The notes: generated from the letters alone by a model not told the origin. A DNA stretch of 64,000 bases from Nemophila menziesii (GCA_029959085.1 JARWIR010000002.1:46062233-46126232), one strand, 5' to 3'; numbered from the stretch's first letter, positions 47,299-59,488 are shown. Program-made: numbers and translations.

Positions 47299-47530
47299 GG
47301 GCCCGTTTGGAAGTGTTTATTTTAGAGTAAAAAACCGCTTTTAGAATAAAATTCAAAATTTTAAAAAATTATTAAAAATTATTTTGAAATCTAAAATTAT
47401 TTTAAGTGCTTTTTTTGAGAAGCACCTATTTGGTGCTTTTCATAAAAGTGCTTTTCAAAATCAAAAAAACTTTTAAAATACTAAAAGCACTTTTAAGTGC
47501 TTCTCCAAAAAAGCACTTCCAAACGGGCAC
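47299..47530. mobile_element. 232-bp MITE, PIF/Harbinger (Tourist-like) type
   Basis: Terminal inverted repeats GGGCCCGTTTGGAAGTG (left) and GTGCCCGTTTGGAAGTG (right, complemented) differ at one base. The target duplication TAA is at 47296-47298 and 47531-47533. Internally it forms a long imperfect hairpin with repeated AAGTGCTTTT/AAAAGCACTT words. No coding capacity. TAA target and GGGCCCGTTTGG ends suit Tourist-like elements mobilised by PIF/Harbinger transposases. It sits in the RT of a LINE relic. Confidence 0.88.
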
Positions 47531-49835
47531 TAAGTTTCTTGGTATATAAAAAAGAAACAAAATTATCAGTCAATTAGAAGCTATCAAGTTAGAGATGGCC
47601 AAGGCTATGACCAGGGCTGTGACTTTATTATTATAATTTTAAAGCGAGTAGAATTTAACTTTGAGAAATTTAATTTATAATTGAATCTCAACTGTTTCTT
47701 TTAACCTGAATCCCAAAGGGGGACGACTACCGTGGTTTATGCCCGAACCGAGGTTACACTAAGGTGACTTGTTGTCCCTGTTCTTGTTCTATAAATGACA
47801 GAGTCTCTAATTACAAAATTCAGAATCTAGGGAATATCTGTGCATGCCCTTATGTCACAAGCGATCAAAGGTTGATGACACTTGCGTGGTATGGATAAAT
47901 TGTTTGATAAAGCTCAAGGTTGGAAGGCTCGTTTATTGTCCAGAGGAGGCAAAAAAGTTTTGATCAAAGCAATTATGTAAGCTACTATAGCCTATGCGAT
48001 ATCAGTCTTTTCTATTCCAACTTAATTTTGCAAGAAAATGACTAGTAAAGTGTAGAACTCTTAGTGACATTCAGTAGAACGTGATAAAAAACATTGGGTA
48101 GCATGGGAGAAATTGGCAGTGAGTCAACGATGGAGGTTTTCGAGACTTTAAACATATGAATACAACATTATTGGCAGCCTAATCATTGCTTATTCTAGAA
48201 AAACCGAACTCTTTAGTGGTCAGACTTCTAGAAGGTATTTATTTTCCTAAATCGTCTTTTATAGATGTCAAAGTACGGCAGGAAAGATCATGGTCAAGGG
48301 CACATATCCTAGATGAATAATATTTTCTCTAGGAGAATGGTATTTATTAATTTGATAACTACGAGTCTACTTATGTTTGGAGTAAACGGTGGTTAGATGT
48401 TCCATGTTTTTTAGCCAAGCCTCCGCACTCTGACGTGCAAATGATGTCCCAGCTCATACGCGATAAAAAGAATAATTGGAACAAGGAAATTCTAGATGAC
48501 CTATTTCTGACCCGTATGATTTTTCAAATTATACAGATTAGCATCTTGCATAGCAATAGAGCAAATCACTTTATTTGGCCGCTTTCCACTACAGGGGAAT
48601 ATTCTACTAAGAGGGGTTACCATGTGCTCTCTAACCGTGCTCAAGAGAGTGCACCGCCTCGTCAAGGGCCAACGAGGACTTCAACGTGAAGGTATGCCAT
48701 CTTGTTTGGAAGTCTAATATACCTACTAAAATGTGTATTTTTTCTTAGAAATGTTATAAAAATGTGCTTTTAACAGCGCGTAACTTGAAACAAAGCCACT
48801 ATGTGAAGAATGACAACTGTTATTGGTATCCAAAGGATACTGAGTCTATGGTTCATTTGTGTTTGTTTTGTTCCATTAGAATGCTCATATGGGCAGGGAC
48901 CTTCAGATTTAGATTGATCATAACATGTATGAAAATGTTGGGTGATGGGATCTTAATATCACCAAGTCCTTTGAGCAAGGAGTGAGGATGTTAGAGTTGT
49001 GTAAGCATATGTCATGTTCATGGTTTGGAATATTTGGAAGGACTAGATAAAGCATTACGTGAAAAAGTCAACATTGACGTGCAAACAGTGATCTTTACAA
49101 CTGGGAAATTAACGCAAGATGTGAACTACCTGTAAGTTAAGAAGAGACAGAGATATATGAATCTGGAAATATTATGTTTGTGTGTGATGCTTCATTTCCC
49201 ATCTCGTGGAGTCTACAAGGATTGGATACTAAAAATTCATAAATCAAATGTTATTCGTCTTTCACACCCGTATTCTTTGTTCTGTTCGTCGGCTATCAAG
49301 GTATAACATTACCTTTAGCAGGTAGGTGGATACCATAGCAAGGCAAGACCCATAACCAGCAAAAGCTAAAAAAGTCAACACAGTGGTAATTTAAAAACTT
49401 GTCAGATGTGAATATAGAGACTCTCTTTTCATATTTTTTGTCAATCTTACAACATATTTACAAACTTAAAACTCATGACAAAACTATTTAAAGTACAATC
49501 TTAATATCTGTAAAAATAATTTATATATATATATATAAAATAAGTAATCAACGTATTATATATATTTTTAATAATTAGTATAAAAACTTAGAAGGATATG
49601 TTATTACTCTATTAGTGTTGGAAATGTTTTGAAAATTCTAATTTAACAATGAGTTTTTAAATTAAGTATTTGAATTTAAGACCTTTATCCTATATTGGAT
49701 CCAATATTAACATTATAACTATTAATTATATTTATAAAACATATATATGTATCATAATACGATTAGTATTGAACCATCCAATATTGGATGAAATTATTTT
49801 TTTAATTTTTAAATCTAAGTTTAAAGACCTAAAAT

Positions 49836-49940
49836 AGGATTAATGATGGGTATCACCCATAAAAGCAATAACCTATGATATAGATTTGGTGGTCAAATCA
49901 TACTGTTTCTTGTTCTAGGCTAATACCCATCATTACTCCT
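49836..49940. repeat. 105-bp inverted repeat, MITE-like
   Basis: AGGATTAATGATGGGTAT (49836-49853) pairs with ATACCCATCATTACTCCT (49923-49940), 17 of 18 positions complementary, around an AT-rich loop. It may be one end of a larger AT-rich insertion (about 49380-49970) in the LINE relic. Confidence 0.6.
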
Positions 49941-50166
49941 AAAATAAAAATCTCACTAGTCTTGCTCTAAGAATGCTAAAGTCTCAACAGAGGCATTTTA
50001 GAAACTTGCATTATTGTTCGAGATTTGCGAGAGTCGAGGGTGACAATTGAGAGTGATTGTCTTCAAGTCATGCAATTTCTAAAGAAGAGGCTATTTATTT
50101 CTAACCACATAATTTGTAATATTATTAAGAGTATTTATCATGGTCACCACTAGTGTGTGATATCAT

Positions 50167-51142
50167 CTATTTGGTCATGTCTAGGGCGAGCCTCTCTATC
50201 ATTACCCTTTTTAGATTGTAATTCTCTGTCTCTTCCTTATGAAGGATTAGGAGATGACCTATCCTCATGTTTGTCCCATGTAAATGGTCTACTGTGAGAG
50301 GTAAACATATTCCCATCACGCTTCCTAATCTCATAGAGAGGTTGCTCAAGTGTCTCCTTTATAACATTCTCCATGCTCCACGTAATGAGCCTTGGTTTCA
50401 CATCAGAAAGACCTGCCCTGTCAGCTTGATCTCCATAATTCTCTCGTTTATGACATAGTTTACCACATGCAAAGCAAAATAATCCCACATTTTTATATTT
50501 AAAAGTCACCCACCCTACTCCATTTTCCTGTCAAAGATAGATACCTAGAGGAATGGGGTCCAAGACACAGAAAAAAGCACGAAATCTAAGAGTAGGTACA
50601 ACAACTGAGTCGTCCTTAAGAAAATCAATTTCTTCTAAGTCTGTACGAACTCTAGCAATATTCCTAATAGTGTTAATGGTATTTTGAATATACGCAAGAC
50701 CACTCACCTAAATCCAAGCAGCTGAGTAATTAGAAGTAGTAAAGGTTCCATTGAACACCCCACTGCCTTTAGTTAACCCCGCGTGAAAGCCAATCATATT
50801 CCCAGGCCTAAGGCCCCATAGTCTATCCCGTTCACGCTTACTGTAAATCTCAAGTTTGAAATAGTTAGGGCTTGTTTCAGAGACAGTAACATTACCTCAT
50901 ACTAGCCATCTGTTGAAGACCCAACGTCCAAAGCAAGCTAAATTCTCTCTTTCGTCTCCCATGACACGGACCATCAACACTCTTCCTTGATCAAGGTGCT
51001 CGACCCGTCGTACTTTGATTTCAAGTTCAATAACTCCCACTTCTTCTTCTTTAGAAGGACCGAGATACATGATTGCTAAAGCATGTTTTGAATGTGTAGC
51101 CATAGGATATCTGAATCTGCAATAAGACTTGTAAATGCACAC
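50167..51142 (-). pseudogene. LINE ORF1 relic, DUF4283 and zinc knuckle (minus strand)
   Basis: Reading on the minus strand from 51142: an acidic N-terminal piece, then near 50890 NYFKLEIYSKRERDRLW and GLRPGNMIGFH, equivalent to DUF4283's ERDRVL...PWxFDG pattern. Next is WVTFKYKNVGLFCFACGKLC with HKR following, equivalent to the zf-CCHC_4 segment VEFKYERLPxFCYxCGxIGH. The knuckle's last Cys is lost (ENYGD). Stops near 50908 and 50709. It faces the plus-strand LINE ORF2 relic end-to-end at about 50165. Confidence 0.68.
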
Positions 51143-52689
51143 GTAAACACTGTATAATATATTTAACGTGATATGAAGAGGAGCAAGAACCTTTTGACAG
51201 AATAAAATATCAAAGAGAGAGGAGAGAAAGTGTTGTTTGTGAAAAGTAAGAATGAGAATCGAAAGGACCTTATAAAGTGTGGATTTGTCTTGTTTCTAAT
51301 CCAAGCGGTGAGATAAAATTGAATTAAGGACCAGGTGGTTCATTCCCAAGTGATTAGAGGAGATAAGAGTGTTGTGAAGCCCCACGTGGACCGCACTAAG
51401 TGTAGTGAAGAGTCTAAAGAATCTTGGTAATCTCCATTTGTCCATTGTAATAATGATAATACTCTGTTGAACCATGCATGTGTGCCAACTAATAAAATGC
51501 TCCATCTCTTAATTTAAACCGATGAAATAATACCTACAACATAAAGATTTAGTTGTTGTAGAATTTACAGATATAGTTGTTTCCTAGTTAGCTACTAAAA
51601 CATTATCGCAAGGTCCACTATGGAAAAAATAATACCTACAAGGCCTCATTGTTAAAGTTGGAAAAAATCAAGGGTCATATTTTCATAGTCATTTAAATAT
51701 TAAGGGACATAGTAACATAGTCATTGATACATAAAGAGACGAATTAACCTATTAATTGAAATATAAATGGCCAAATTGTCCCAACATATGAAACATAAAG
51801 AGTCTTATTGTTAGCCCGTTTAATAAAGTTTTTCCAAGTCCCTAAAGTTTGTATAGTATGAAGTTGGTATAATAAATTAATGAATTAATAGACACATAAT
51901 GTAATGAAGCCAACTAGAAACCATTAAGCATTAATAAATACCACAAACATAAATAAGCCTTCAATGCACACAAAGAAATATCAAATTTAACCAAAGTTTC
52001 AACTACACATCACACAAAGTAGTCTACACATTTTTTGCATTCAAGATAACTTAGATAAGTGGCACATAGTAATAAAAAATTGCACAAACATTAACATTTT
52101 AAATTTGGTCAATCCATTGTCATCTAATTCTTTTAAATTCAAAATTTGAGGATATTTATCAATTTTGTGGTCCCTCCCACTTAATTATTTCCAATAACTC
52201 CCAAGGGATCCACATTTGAAGCCTTCACGCCCACATAAGTATTTCCAATTAGACCCCACATCAGGTATTGGCCCAGAACCCACTTAACAAAAAAACCTTA
52301 TTTAATTTATTCTTTACTTCTTGAAGTCATATCTTTATATTTTGAAGTCTCTAACTTTATATATTCTTAGACTATGTTTTTATCCATTAAATCATGTCAT
52401 AAAATTGTATTTGTTGAGAATTGTCTTTTTCTGTAAACAAAAAAGTTTCTGAAAATGTCATTTCTAACAAATTTCGTGTTATACACTTTTCCATTTGAGC
52501 ATCACATCTAGTTTTAGAATCGTGCTTATGCCTAGTTATGAAAGTGTCAGAATTCAGGTTTTTGCGAAAAGTTTCAGTGTGATTCGGAAACCTTACATCT
52601 CTTGATCAGGATGTCGATCCAAAACGGGTACCCATTTTGAGTAAGAAAACCTGATGGAATTTTATTTAAGACGGTGTCGTATTTATTCC
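51143..52689. other. AT-rich stretch, no gene recognised
   Basis: Short AT-rich segments with phrases such as AAGGGACATAGTAACATAGTC near 51700 that look like transposon end sequence, but I cannot define an element. No coding sequence supported. Confidence 0.45.
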
Positions 52690-53300
52690 TTCATATATTA
52701 TGTCCGTTGAACCAGAGTTGCCCCTGACCTCATATTTATGTGTTTAGAATAATTTATCAGGTGCTAATTTCGTTTATAAGACTAAAAATACACTTATATT
52801 TCTTTTGACATGTTTTTTTGCACATTTTGTATACGAAACTAAAACTATAATTTTATTGAAGAAACTTTTCTCTTTAGTTTGTTGTATTGACATTATTTTT
52901 AGAACGTATCTGCAAATAATTTTTACATAAATTTGATTCACTACATATATGTTCTTTGAATATGTGTACATCGGTGGTGATCTTAACATCAGCCACCCCA
53001 ACCTCGATGTCTCATGTTCCATCTTCATCGAGCCTGAGCCCGCTCGCACATGTTGCGTCTCCTTCTAGCACAGTCATGCAACTAAACATCTTTCCACAAC
53101 TACGAATGTTTACTTTCAAATAGCTAAAGATCACCACCAAGACTATCTACCGTGATTTGCTACCCGGTCAAGGTGGATTTGAAAAGCTTACACCGATTGG
53201 ATATTCGAGAGGGGGTTCGGTACGCGCATTAGAGTAGAGGTTAAAGCCCTTAAACCCCATAGTGTTCAAGTCCATAGAGGGGCATGGGGTGATCATGCAT
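52690..53300 (+). pseudogene. RLCK-VII-type kinase pseudogene, copy 1
   Basis: A degenerate 5' part of a receptor-like cytoplasmic kinase gene, collinear with 58040-58600 including about 250 bp of upstream or intron sequence. Readable pieces are a Ser-rich leader, then PQLRMFTFK, stop, LKITTKT, followed by LLPGQGGFEKL (the glycine-rich loop LxGxGGFGxV with its last Gly lost) and a shifted LKPLNPIVF around the VAVKxL region (catalytic Lys not evident). Stops near 53128 and 53236. No later kinase motifs. Confidence 0.72.
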
Positions 53301-56300
53301 GATGGAAGATGGCGATGGGAATGTAAGTTTGTTATACATTAACAAAAATTACTTATTGAGGGTAAATTTGGAAGACCGTTTCACTAAAATAATAACTACA
53401 TCATTGGTATTAGTAGGTGGGCAATGACAAATAGGTATTCAAACCACCTTCTATGGATTAATAGCCATTACGTCAATATTTTCATATCTAGTAACATTTC
53501 TATGATTATGTTGAACATGAAGAACCACAATAGAGATATATACATCAGACTTTTAAAATACATATATTACATATTTAACTTTTTTCCCTTACTTGTTTGT
53601 TTACCTAAATCAGTCAAACAATTTCACTTTTATATTTATATATTTCGGCTTATATATTTTTCACTAAAAGCTATCTAAATACGAGAATCTACATGGGAGA
53701 CCAACTCGTTAAATTGTTATAATTACTATCACCCCTATATCTATTTTCTATATTTTCTTAAATTACATAAACTCCTTACATAATTATTTGTTTTTCAAAA
53801 TTTAAATTTATAATAGATTAAATCACAAAAGAGTACAACACAATATAAGAAAAATATGTTTAAAAAAAATAAAGCAACGCTCATGTCACTATAAAATATC
53901 GTAATATTTATTACACGTTGACCGCTCACAAATGTGTTTTCAACAAAAATCTATTTATAATTTTGAAATCCATATATTCTCACTCCTAAGTAAATTATAC
54001 ATATAATATTTCATATATTTCTCTCTACACTCGTATCAAGTTTGTAGAGTCACTATTTCAATAGTTTTTATTTAGCAGCTAAAGTTTTGTAACATATCTT
54101 TTCTAGAAGTTTGAGTCCAAGATTTAAAATTATTGGATTTTAATCAAATTTGGGTAAGTCTTTTTCTTTTACTTGAAAGTGATTAAAATTACTAAATTTT
54201 ATTTAATATTTTATTTATTTTATATGATAGGGATTGTGAGATTTGAGTAGAAATCTTGAACTGTTCAATTCTTTATCAAATTATGTTACTTTTTATTATG
54301 AAAAGATGAATAAGAGTATTGATTTTACAATTTATAAATATATAAATTGATTATTTACATAGATTAAAGTGATTTAAAACCATGGGGTTTGATTCGTTTT
54401 ACACTCATTAATGAATTTGGTAAAAGAAACCAAGTCATTAAAGTATAAATAATGAGAAAAAAGTAAAGATAAATGGAGTATCAAAAGAAAAATTAATTAA
54501 ACTTCAAGAATAATAAAATTATATTTATATTTTTTTTAATTATAGTTATTATCGCAGGTTAACTCATAAATTCGATGATGGGTAATAATGAATTGATTGA
54601 TGGACCATCAAAAAGGGGAAGAAAGCGAACGATGAGTCGTTGGCATCTCCTCAAATCAAAGATCTTACCAAGTTGCATGCAACATAGATTCAAAATGGAT
54701 GATAATGGTATTTTATTTGAAACTTTAAAAGTTAAAGTAATTTTTGAATTATTATTTTCATTTTTACGTTAACTGAAATTGGTTTCCTACTAAAAACTGT
54801 TATAGGTAAGAATTGTTAATGTGTAAGATATAATTGATCATTTTCCTGAGAAAAAAATATTTATATGGACTTTTTTTGTGATATACCCAAATTAAATTTT
54901 TTTAATTGAATACTCAACTTATTTAAACAAGTTCATTTATTTTTATTTTAAAAACAAGTTCATTCTTATAAAGGAGAACGGCGTGTGAGGTTATGCTCGT
55001 GATTACAAAATAGAACTCACTAATAATATGATTTTAGCTCAATTCATTAAAAAAATCTTTATAATATCCTCTTGTTTTTGGAACATAGACTTGATCCTTC
55101 ACTTATTCAATTATCCTTAAATTTTTCTTAATTTATAAAATTCTCTAGTTCCCCCTTAAATTTGCAATACATAACTTGAAACCCCTTTTTTAATCATTTT
55201 AAAGGGTTTTGAATTTATAAAAAACCTTATAGCATATTCCTATTTTTACAAGTTTACCTTGGTCCCATCAATTCACTATATAGAATTATCCTAAATTTTT
55301 TATTTATTTGACGAATTTACTTGCGATCTTTAACGTTTTCACAACTTAATCATAATCAACCATTTACTAAAAAGTTAATTGTTGTCCAAAAATATGTTTT
55401 CTCTACCTTGATAAGTACATGTTTTTTTCCCATAAGGTCCAGTTATTAAAAAGTCCAGTTTTCCCCATAAGGTCCAGTTATTAAAAAGTTGTCTTTGAAT
55501 TTTTAATTTGTTATGTATTTTTAAACAAGTAGTGTGTCCTTTTTAACGGGTTGAGTGTTTTTTATTTGTTACGAGTATGAAAATGGTATGAACTTTAATA
55601 AACAATAATTTTGTTTTTATGTGGTCTCTTGATCAATCACTCTTTATTAAATTAGATAAATATTTTTTTAAAAATTTTTAAAAAATAGTTATCACGTGAA
55701 TTGACACTTGGTCCCCAGTTTTTTAAAATTACTTTTAATTTTTTTTTAAATTTATATAAATTCATTTATCGTCCTACTTCCTATATTTGAACTTACACGG
55801 ATCCTTTATACTAGATCATGCACTTTAATAACATTATATTTTAAGTTTCGATTTATTTTAGTTATATAAACATTTCATTGTTTATATGATTAAATATAAT
55901 ATAATTTGTATTATATATGGGTTTATAGTGTAAATTAATATAAAATATATATACAAACTTATAATAAAATTCTTATAGTGTATTTTTTACATAATACAGG
56001 TACTTAATCTGCAACTTAAATAATTTGTGTGTTAAACCCTCTCCGCTAATAAAAATTATTGACCTTGACATACACTTCACATTTATTGCCCCTTTTTACT
56101 ATCCCCTTTCCTGTGTATTTTTAAGATTTTTTTATGATCCTTTTTCTATTTTCGAAATCACACTTGCCCCCACATCTTTTATAATTAAATTTATGACTTT
56201 TTATATATTTTACTTGTATGAATATTTTGTTTAAAGATCGATAATCTCTCTTGTAGTTAGAGTACTTTGCATTGACAAATATATATTGAAATCAATTTTT

Positions 56301-57069
56301 ACTGGGAGTCGATATTGACTCCAAGTATAAAGTGGGTACTCGTTATATTAAAGAAGTTATTGTATAGAAGATAAAATATAGGTTATTTGGTAAGATTGTA
56401 TTTATAGTGAAATTTAATCAAAAAAAAAAAAGAATATGTAGAAACTTATAGTTCAATTTTTACATAATATATGGACCTACAATGAAAACTCATATATTCC
56501 AAGGAATTACCCATTCTCGGATCAAAACTCCTACTGGCACAGACCCTTAATTTTCCACTTAACATTCCCAAAAATCAATTTTGATTTTTTTATTCAAAAA
56601 CTTTCTTATTTCCCCTCATGTTTTAAGAACATACACTTAATCCACTTACTTTGTATAAAATTATCTTTTTAAATTTTGATGTATTTTATACCGAACACTT
56701 TGCTAAAGGGTTGAACTGCAACTAAGGGAGGATCCTGAATTTAGTGTAGTGGAAGGTTGTTGTTTAGTTTTTATACCCATCATTTTATTTTTGGATAAAT
56801 CTGGACCATATGTATGTTAATAAATATCCTAGTGGGGCTTTATCAGAGTTAGGTTTGATTATATGTGGGATAAAAAAATATATTGGACTTAAAAGAAAAA
56901 TTAAGTGGGCGCTTGATCCCCCCCTCCCTCCCCCATCCCCCTGACTCAAAGACGATCCACCTCTGGTTGCAAGTCAATCCCAATGTATTCACCTCTGTAT
57001 ATATGTCCTCGATCTGAAAGAAGCTTTTATAAGTAATATTGCACGAATACCCTCGATTCATTATGTTCC
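53301..57069. other. Long AT-rich stretch without recognisable gene
   Basis: No coding region I can support. An open frame at 54575-54772 follows an acceptor-like ATCGCAG and reads DGPSKRGRKRTMSRWHL, basic and unlike its surroundings, family not recognised. A 35-bp tandem duplication lies at 55427-55490. A C-rich patch lies at 56919-56943. Confidence 0.45.
55427..55490. repeat. 35-bp tandem duplication
   Basis: CCCATAAGGTCCAGTTATTA followed by AAAAGT occurs twice with a period of 35 bp (CATAAGG at 55431 and 55466). Confidence 0.85.
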
Positions 57070-57650
57070 CGATTCACTATCCTAATCTACTTGTTCCAAC
57101 TCCCTGATCATAGAATTTTTTGAGTCCATCTCTATGCGCAAACCGCTAATCCAAGGACTCACCACACATCTTTTTCAATCCGCCTAGGCTCCCCAATTTC
57201 TATCTATAATCCACACTTCCATCGATATTTAGCTTCCAACCTTAGAGTAGTTTGCACCATACTATTAATTGTACTTTTTCTCATATACATGATATTGTCC
57301 TATGGATGCCCCTAATCTCGGACATATTCAATCGCCATAAATTAGGCTTTGCGAATTATGGTTAAGCCGCTCGGGGAATCTTTATTTTCAATGTTATATC
57401 CATTGATTTCCAACCACATTAACTAAATCAAGACTCAAACGAACACATTTCAAGTTATTCTGGAGAAAAACCACGTGCTAGATAGATTTCCTAATTCCAA
57501 CACTCCATGATCCTTACATGCTCGATTAGTTTCCGAATGCAGAGCCTACTGCTGGCCCAAGGGGTCTCCGTTGTGGTCACAAAAGCTCGTGTTAGTGCCT
57601 GATTTCTTACAAACAAGTTGAGGTAGCTAGTTGTAGTGAAGCATCCCTGT
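57070..57650 (-). mobile_element. Possible LINE ORF2 C-terminal relic
   Basis: On the minus strand near 57250-57200 the sequence reads LNIDGSV after a Trp/Lys-rich stretch, like the WxxPxxGWxKxNxDGS start of the LINE RNase H domain. Upstream pieces (WFFSRIT) resemble the zf-RVT end. Base composition is more coding-like than the flanks. Too decayed to be sure. Confidence 0.35.
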
Positions 57651-57842
57651 CCCGTGTCATACGAGGATGACCAATGATTCCTTCCAATTTACCCCCTTCC
57701 CTACACAATATTTTCTTTGCATGGTACAATTTTTGCACAATATATGGACTTATAGTGCAATTACCTCAAAAATGGGAGGAGATGTCCCTCCTACCCCTCC
57801 CACCCCTCCCACCCAAATAAAAATTCTGGCTCCAACCAATTG

Positions 57843-57950
57843 GGTTAGCTCAACTAGCCAGAGCCTTGATATTTGTTAAGCACTTAAAGTTCGTGAACTA
57901 AGAGGTACAAGGTTCGAATCACCTCCCTAAACATTGGTAACTTAGTTTTG
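57843..57950 (+). repeat. tRNA-derived SINE-like unit
   Basis: A-box-like TTAGCTCAACTAG at 57845-57857 and B-box GGTTCGAATCA at 57911-57921. Preceded by a CCTCCCACCC-rich stretch. Not a functional tRNA: no cloverleaf and a long variable interval. Confidence 0.45.
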
Positions 57951-58039
57951 ATTTACCTAAAGAAATGCATGAAGAGGCGTGTTATTCCTCATGGAATTAG
58001 TCGTGGTGTGCCTAAGCTGGCCCTGAGCGCCCACATATT

Positions 58040-58710
58040 AGAAATAAATCGATCATGACCTCACACTTACGTGTTTAAAGTAATATATCTGTTGTGATTT
58101 AGTTTTTACTTATATTTCTTTGACATATATAGTTTCACATTTTATATAGAATGCTTAAAATAACAATTTTATTGAAGATTTATTTTCCTTTGGTTTGTTG
58201 TAATATCATTATTTTTAGGACATATTTGCAAACATTTTTTACATAAATTTGATATAGTAGATTAATGGTCTTTGAATATGTGTAAAGTAGAGAAGATATT
58301 ACCATCATCAGGAAACCCAAGCCCAGTGGGTTTTGCTGCATCATCTCTGAGCCCGAGCCTGCCCGTTCAACTTAACATCTCCCCGCAGCTACAAAGGTTT
58401 ACTTTCGACGAGCTAATGATCGCCACAAACACCGTCCACCGTAATCTGCTACTTGGTGAGGGAGGATTTGGAAAAGTGCACAAAGGTTGGGTATTCGAGA
58501 GAGGGTCCAGCGCAAGAATCCAAGTGGCTGTTAAGTCCCTTAAACACCATAGTGTTCAAGGCCATAGAGAGTCGCAAGTAAGTTTTTTTTTATCTTTCTT
58601 TCCTTTTTTTTCATGACATAAGCATATTATATCTTTTATTTAACAGAACGAAGTTGATTTTTCTCCGGGATATTCACCACCCGAATATAGTAAAATTGCA
58701 TGGCTATTGA
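58040..58710 (+). pseudogene. RLCK-VII-type kinase pseudogene, copy 2
   Basis: Exon-like part 58272-58576 encodes a Ser/Pro-rich leader, RFTFDELMIATNTVHRNLLL, the glycine-rich loop GEGGFGKV, KGWVFERG and VAVKSLKHHSVQGHRE with the catalytic Lys. This is the order of receptor-like cytoplasmic kinases of subfamily VII (PBS1/BIK1-like). A donor-like CAA/GTAAGT at about 58576 and an acceptor TTTAACAG near 58648 flank a short intron. Exon 2 begins NEVDF and needs one extra T removed to read on as HHPNIVKLHG-type sequence, so it is frameshifted. It then breaks off at element C. It lacks the catalytic loop, activation segment and everything after them. Confidence 0.8.
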
Positions 58711-58717
58711 TATCTAA

Positions 58718-59488
58718 TTAATTTTCTCTACCCTTGTCATTAAGACCTTCATAGAACATAGCAAGCTGTAGAGCAGGTGTATAACCATGGAGTGGACATC
58801 TAATTAATTTTTGTTGAAACCTTGTCCATGCTTCTCCCACTGTTTCTCCATCTTCTTGGCAAAATCTTGCAAGCTCGGCTTGATCTTTAAGTCTCATGCT
58901 CTTCGGATAAAATCGGTTAAAGAATGCGGCTTGAAGTTCTCTCCAAGAGTGAATGGTTCCATGTGGTTGTCTTTCTAGCCAATCGCTAGCTCTTCCGGTC
59001 AAGAAAAACGAAAACATATGACAATACAGTTGCTCGCGTGTAATACTAGGAGTAATGTAGACATCACAAATCTGCATGAACTTCTGAATCGCTTTTACCG
59101 GATCTTGAATAGCTGTACCAGTATAGAGTCCGAAACTTTGAAATTGACTAAGCATACCCGGATCGGGTCTAAATTTGATATTCGGAATCTCAGGAGGGCG
59201 GTAACCGATGGGTTGAACATGGAATGGTACATTAAGGCCAGGTAGATCTTGTTCAACTCGGTTCTGTTGATTATTGAGATTATTCTGCCCATTACCTTCT
59301 CCTGCTGGCAATTGTACACCAGGTGGAATGTATGCTGGAGGTCCTCCTGGTGCAAAGTAAACTAACTCCGGATCGTTATCATGTACGTCTGCCATAGCTC
59401 TTCTTAAGGCTCTTTCCTCACGAACTCGTTTGTTGTAAGGTGTGAAGCGCCTCTCGGGCTCCGATAGAGGAGGCCAAGAATTAAACAC
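58718..59488 (-). pseudogene. Element C gag, N-terminal and core part
   Basis: 256 open codons from MFNSWPPLSEPERR. The leader is Pro/Asn/Gln-rich, then IKFRPDPGMLSQFQSFG and the conserved gag core ASDWLERQPHGTIHSW, FNRFYPKSMRLKDQAEL, GEAWTRFQQKLIRCPLHG and LAMFYEGLN (about residues 150-250). No stop within the core, so the part that is left is better preserved than gag of A or B. The zinc knuckle and the rest are cut off at the junction near 58715, where translation runs into foreign sequence and stops. Confidence 0.87.

Larger units (their letters stand above)
47165..50165 (+). mobile_element. LINE ORF2 relic, RT to RNase H (plus strand)
   Basis: Begins in RT with TLVSPKKTYFIKGYEIHDNI then IAAQ (family: SPxQxAFVxGRQIxDNIxxAxE), continues after a MITE with EAIKLEMAKA (family: AIKLDMxKAYD), and near 47920 has GWKARLLSRGGKKVLIKAI. 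Around 48690-48900 are remnants of the zf-RVT C-terminal domain (HLVWKSNIPTK, MVHLCLF). An RNase H-like remnant lies at 49975-50160 (RVTIESDCLQV-type sequence in a shifted frame). AT-rich sequence at about 49380-49970 seems inserted. Heavily broken. Confidence 0.7.
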
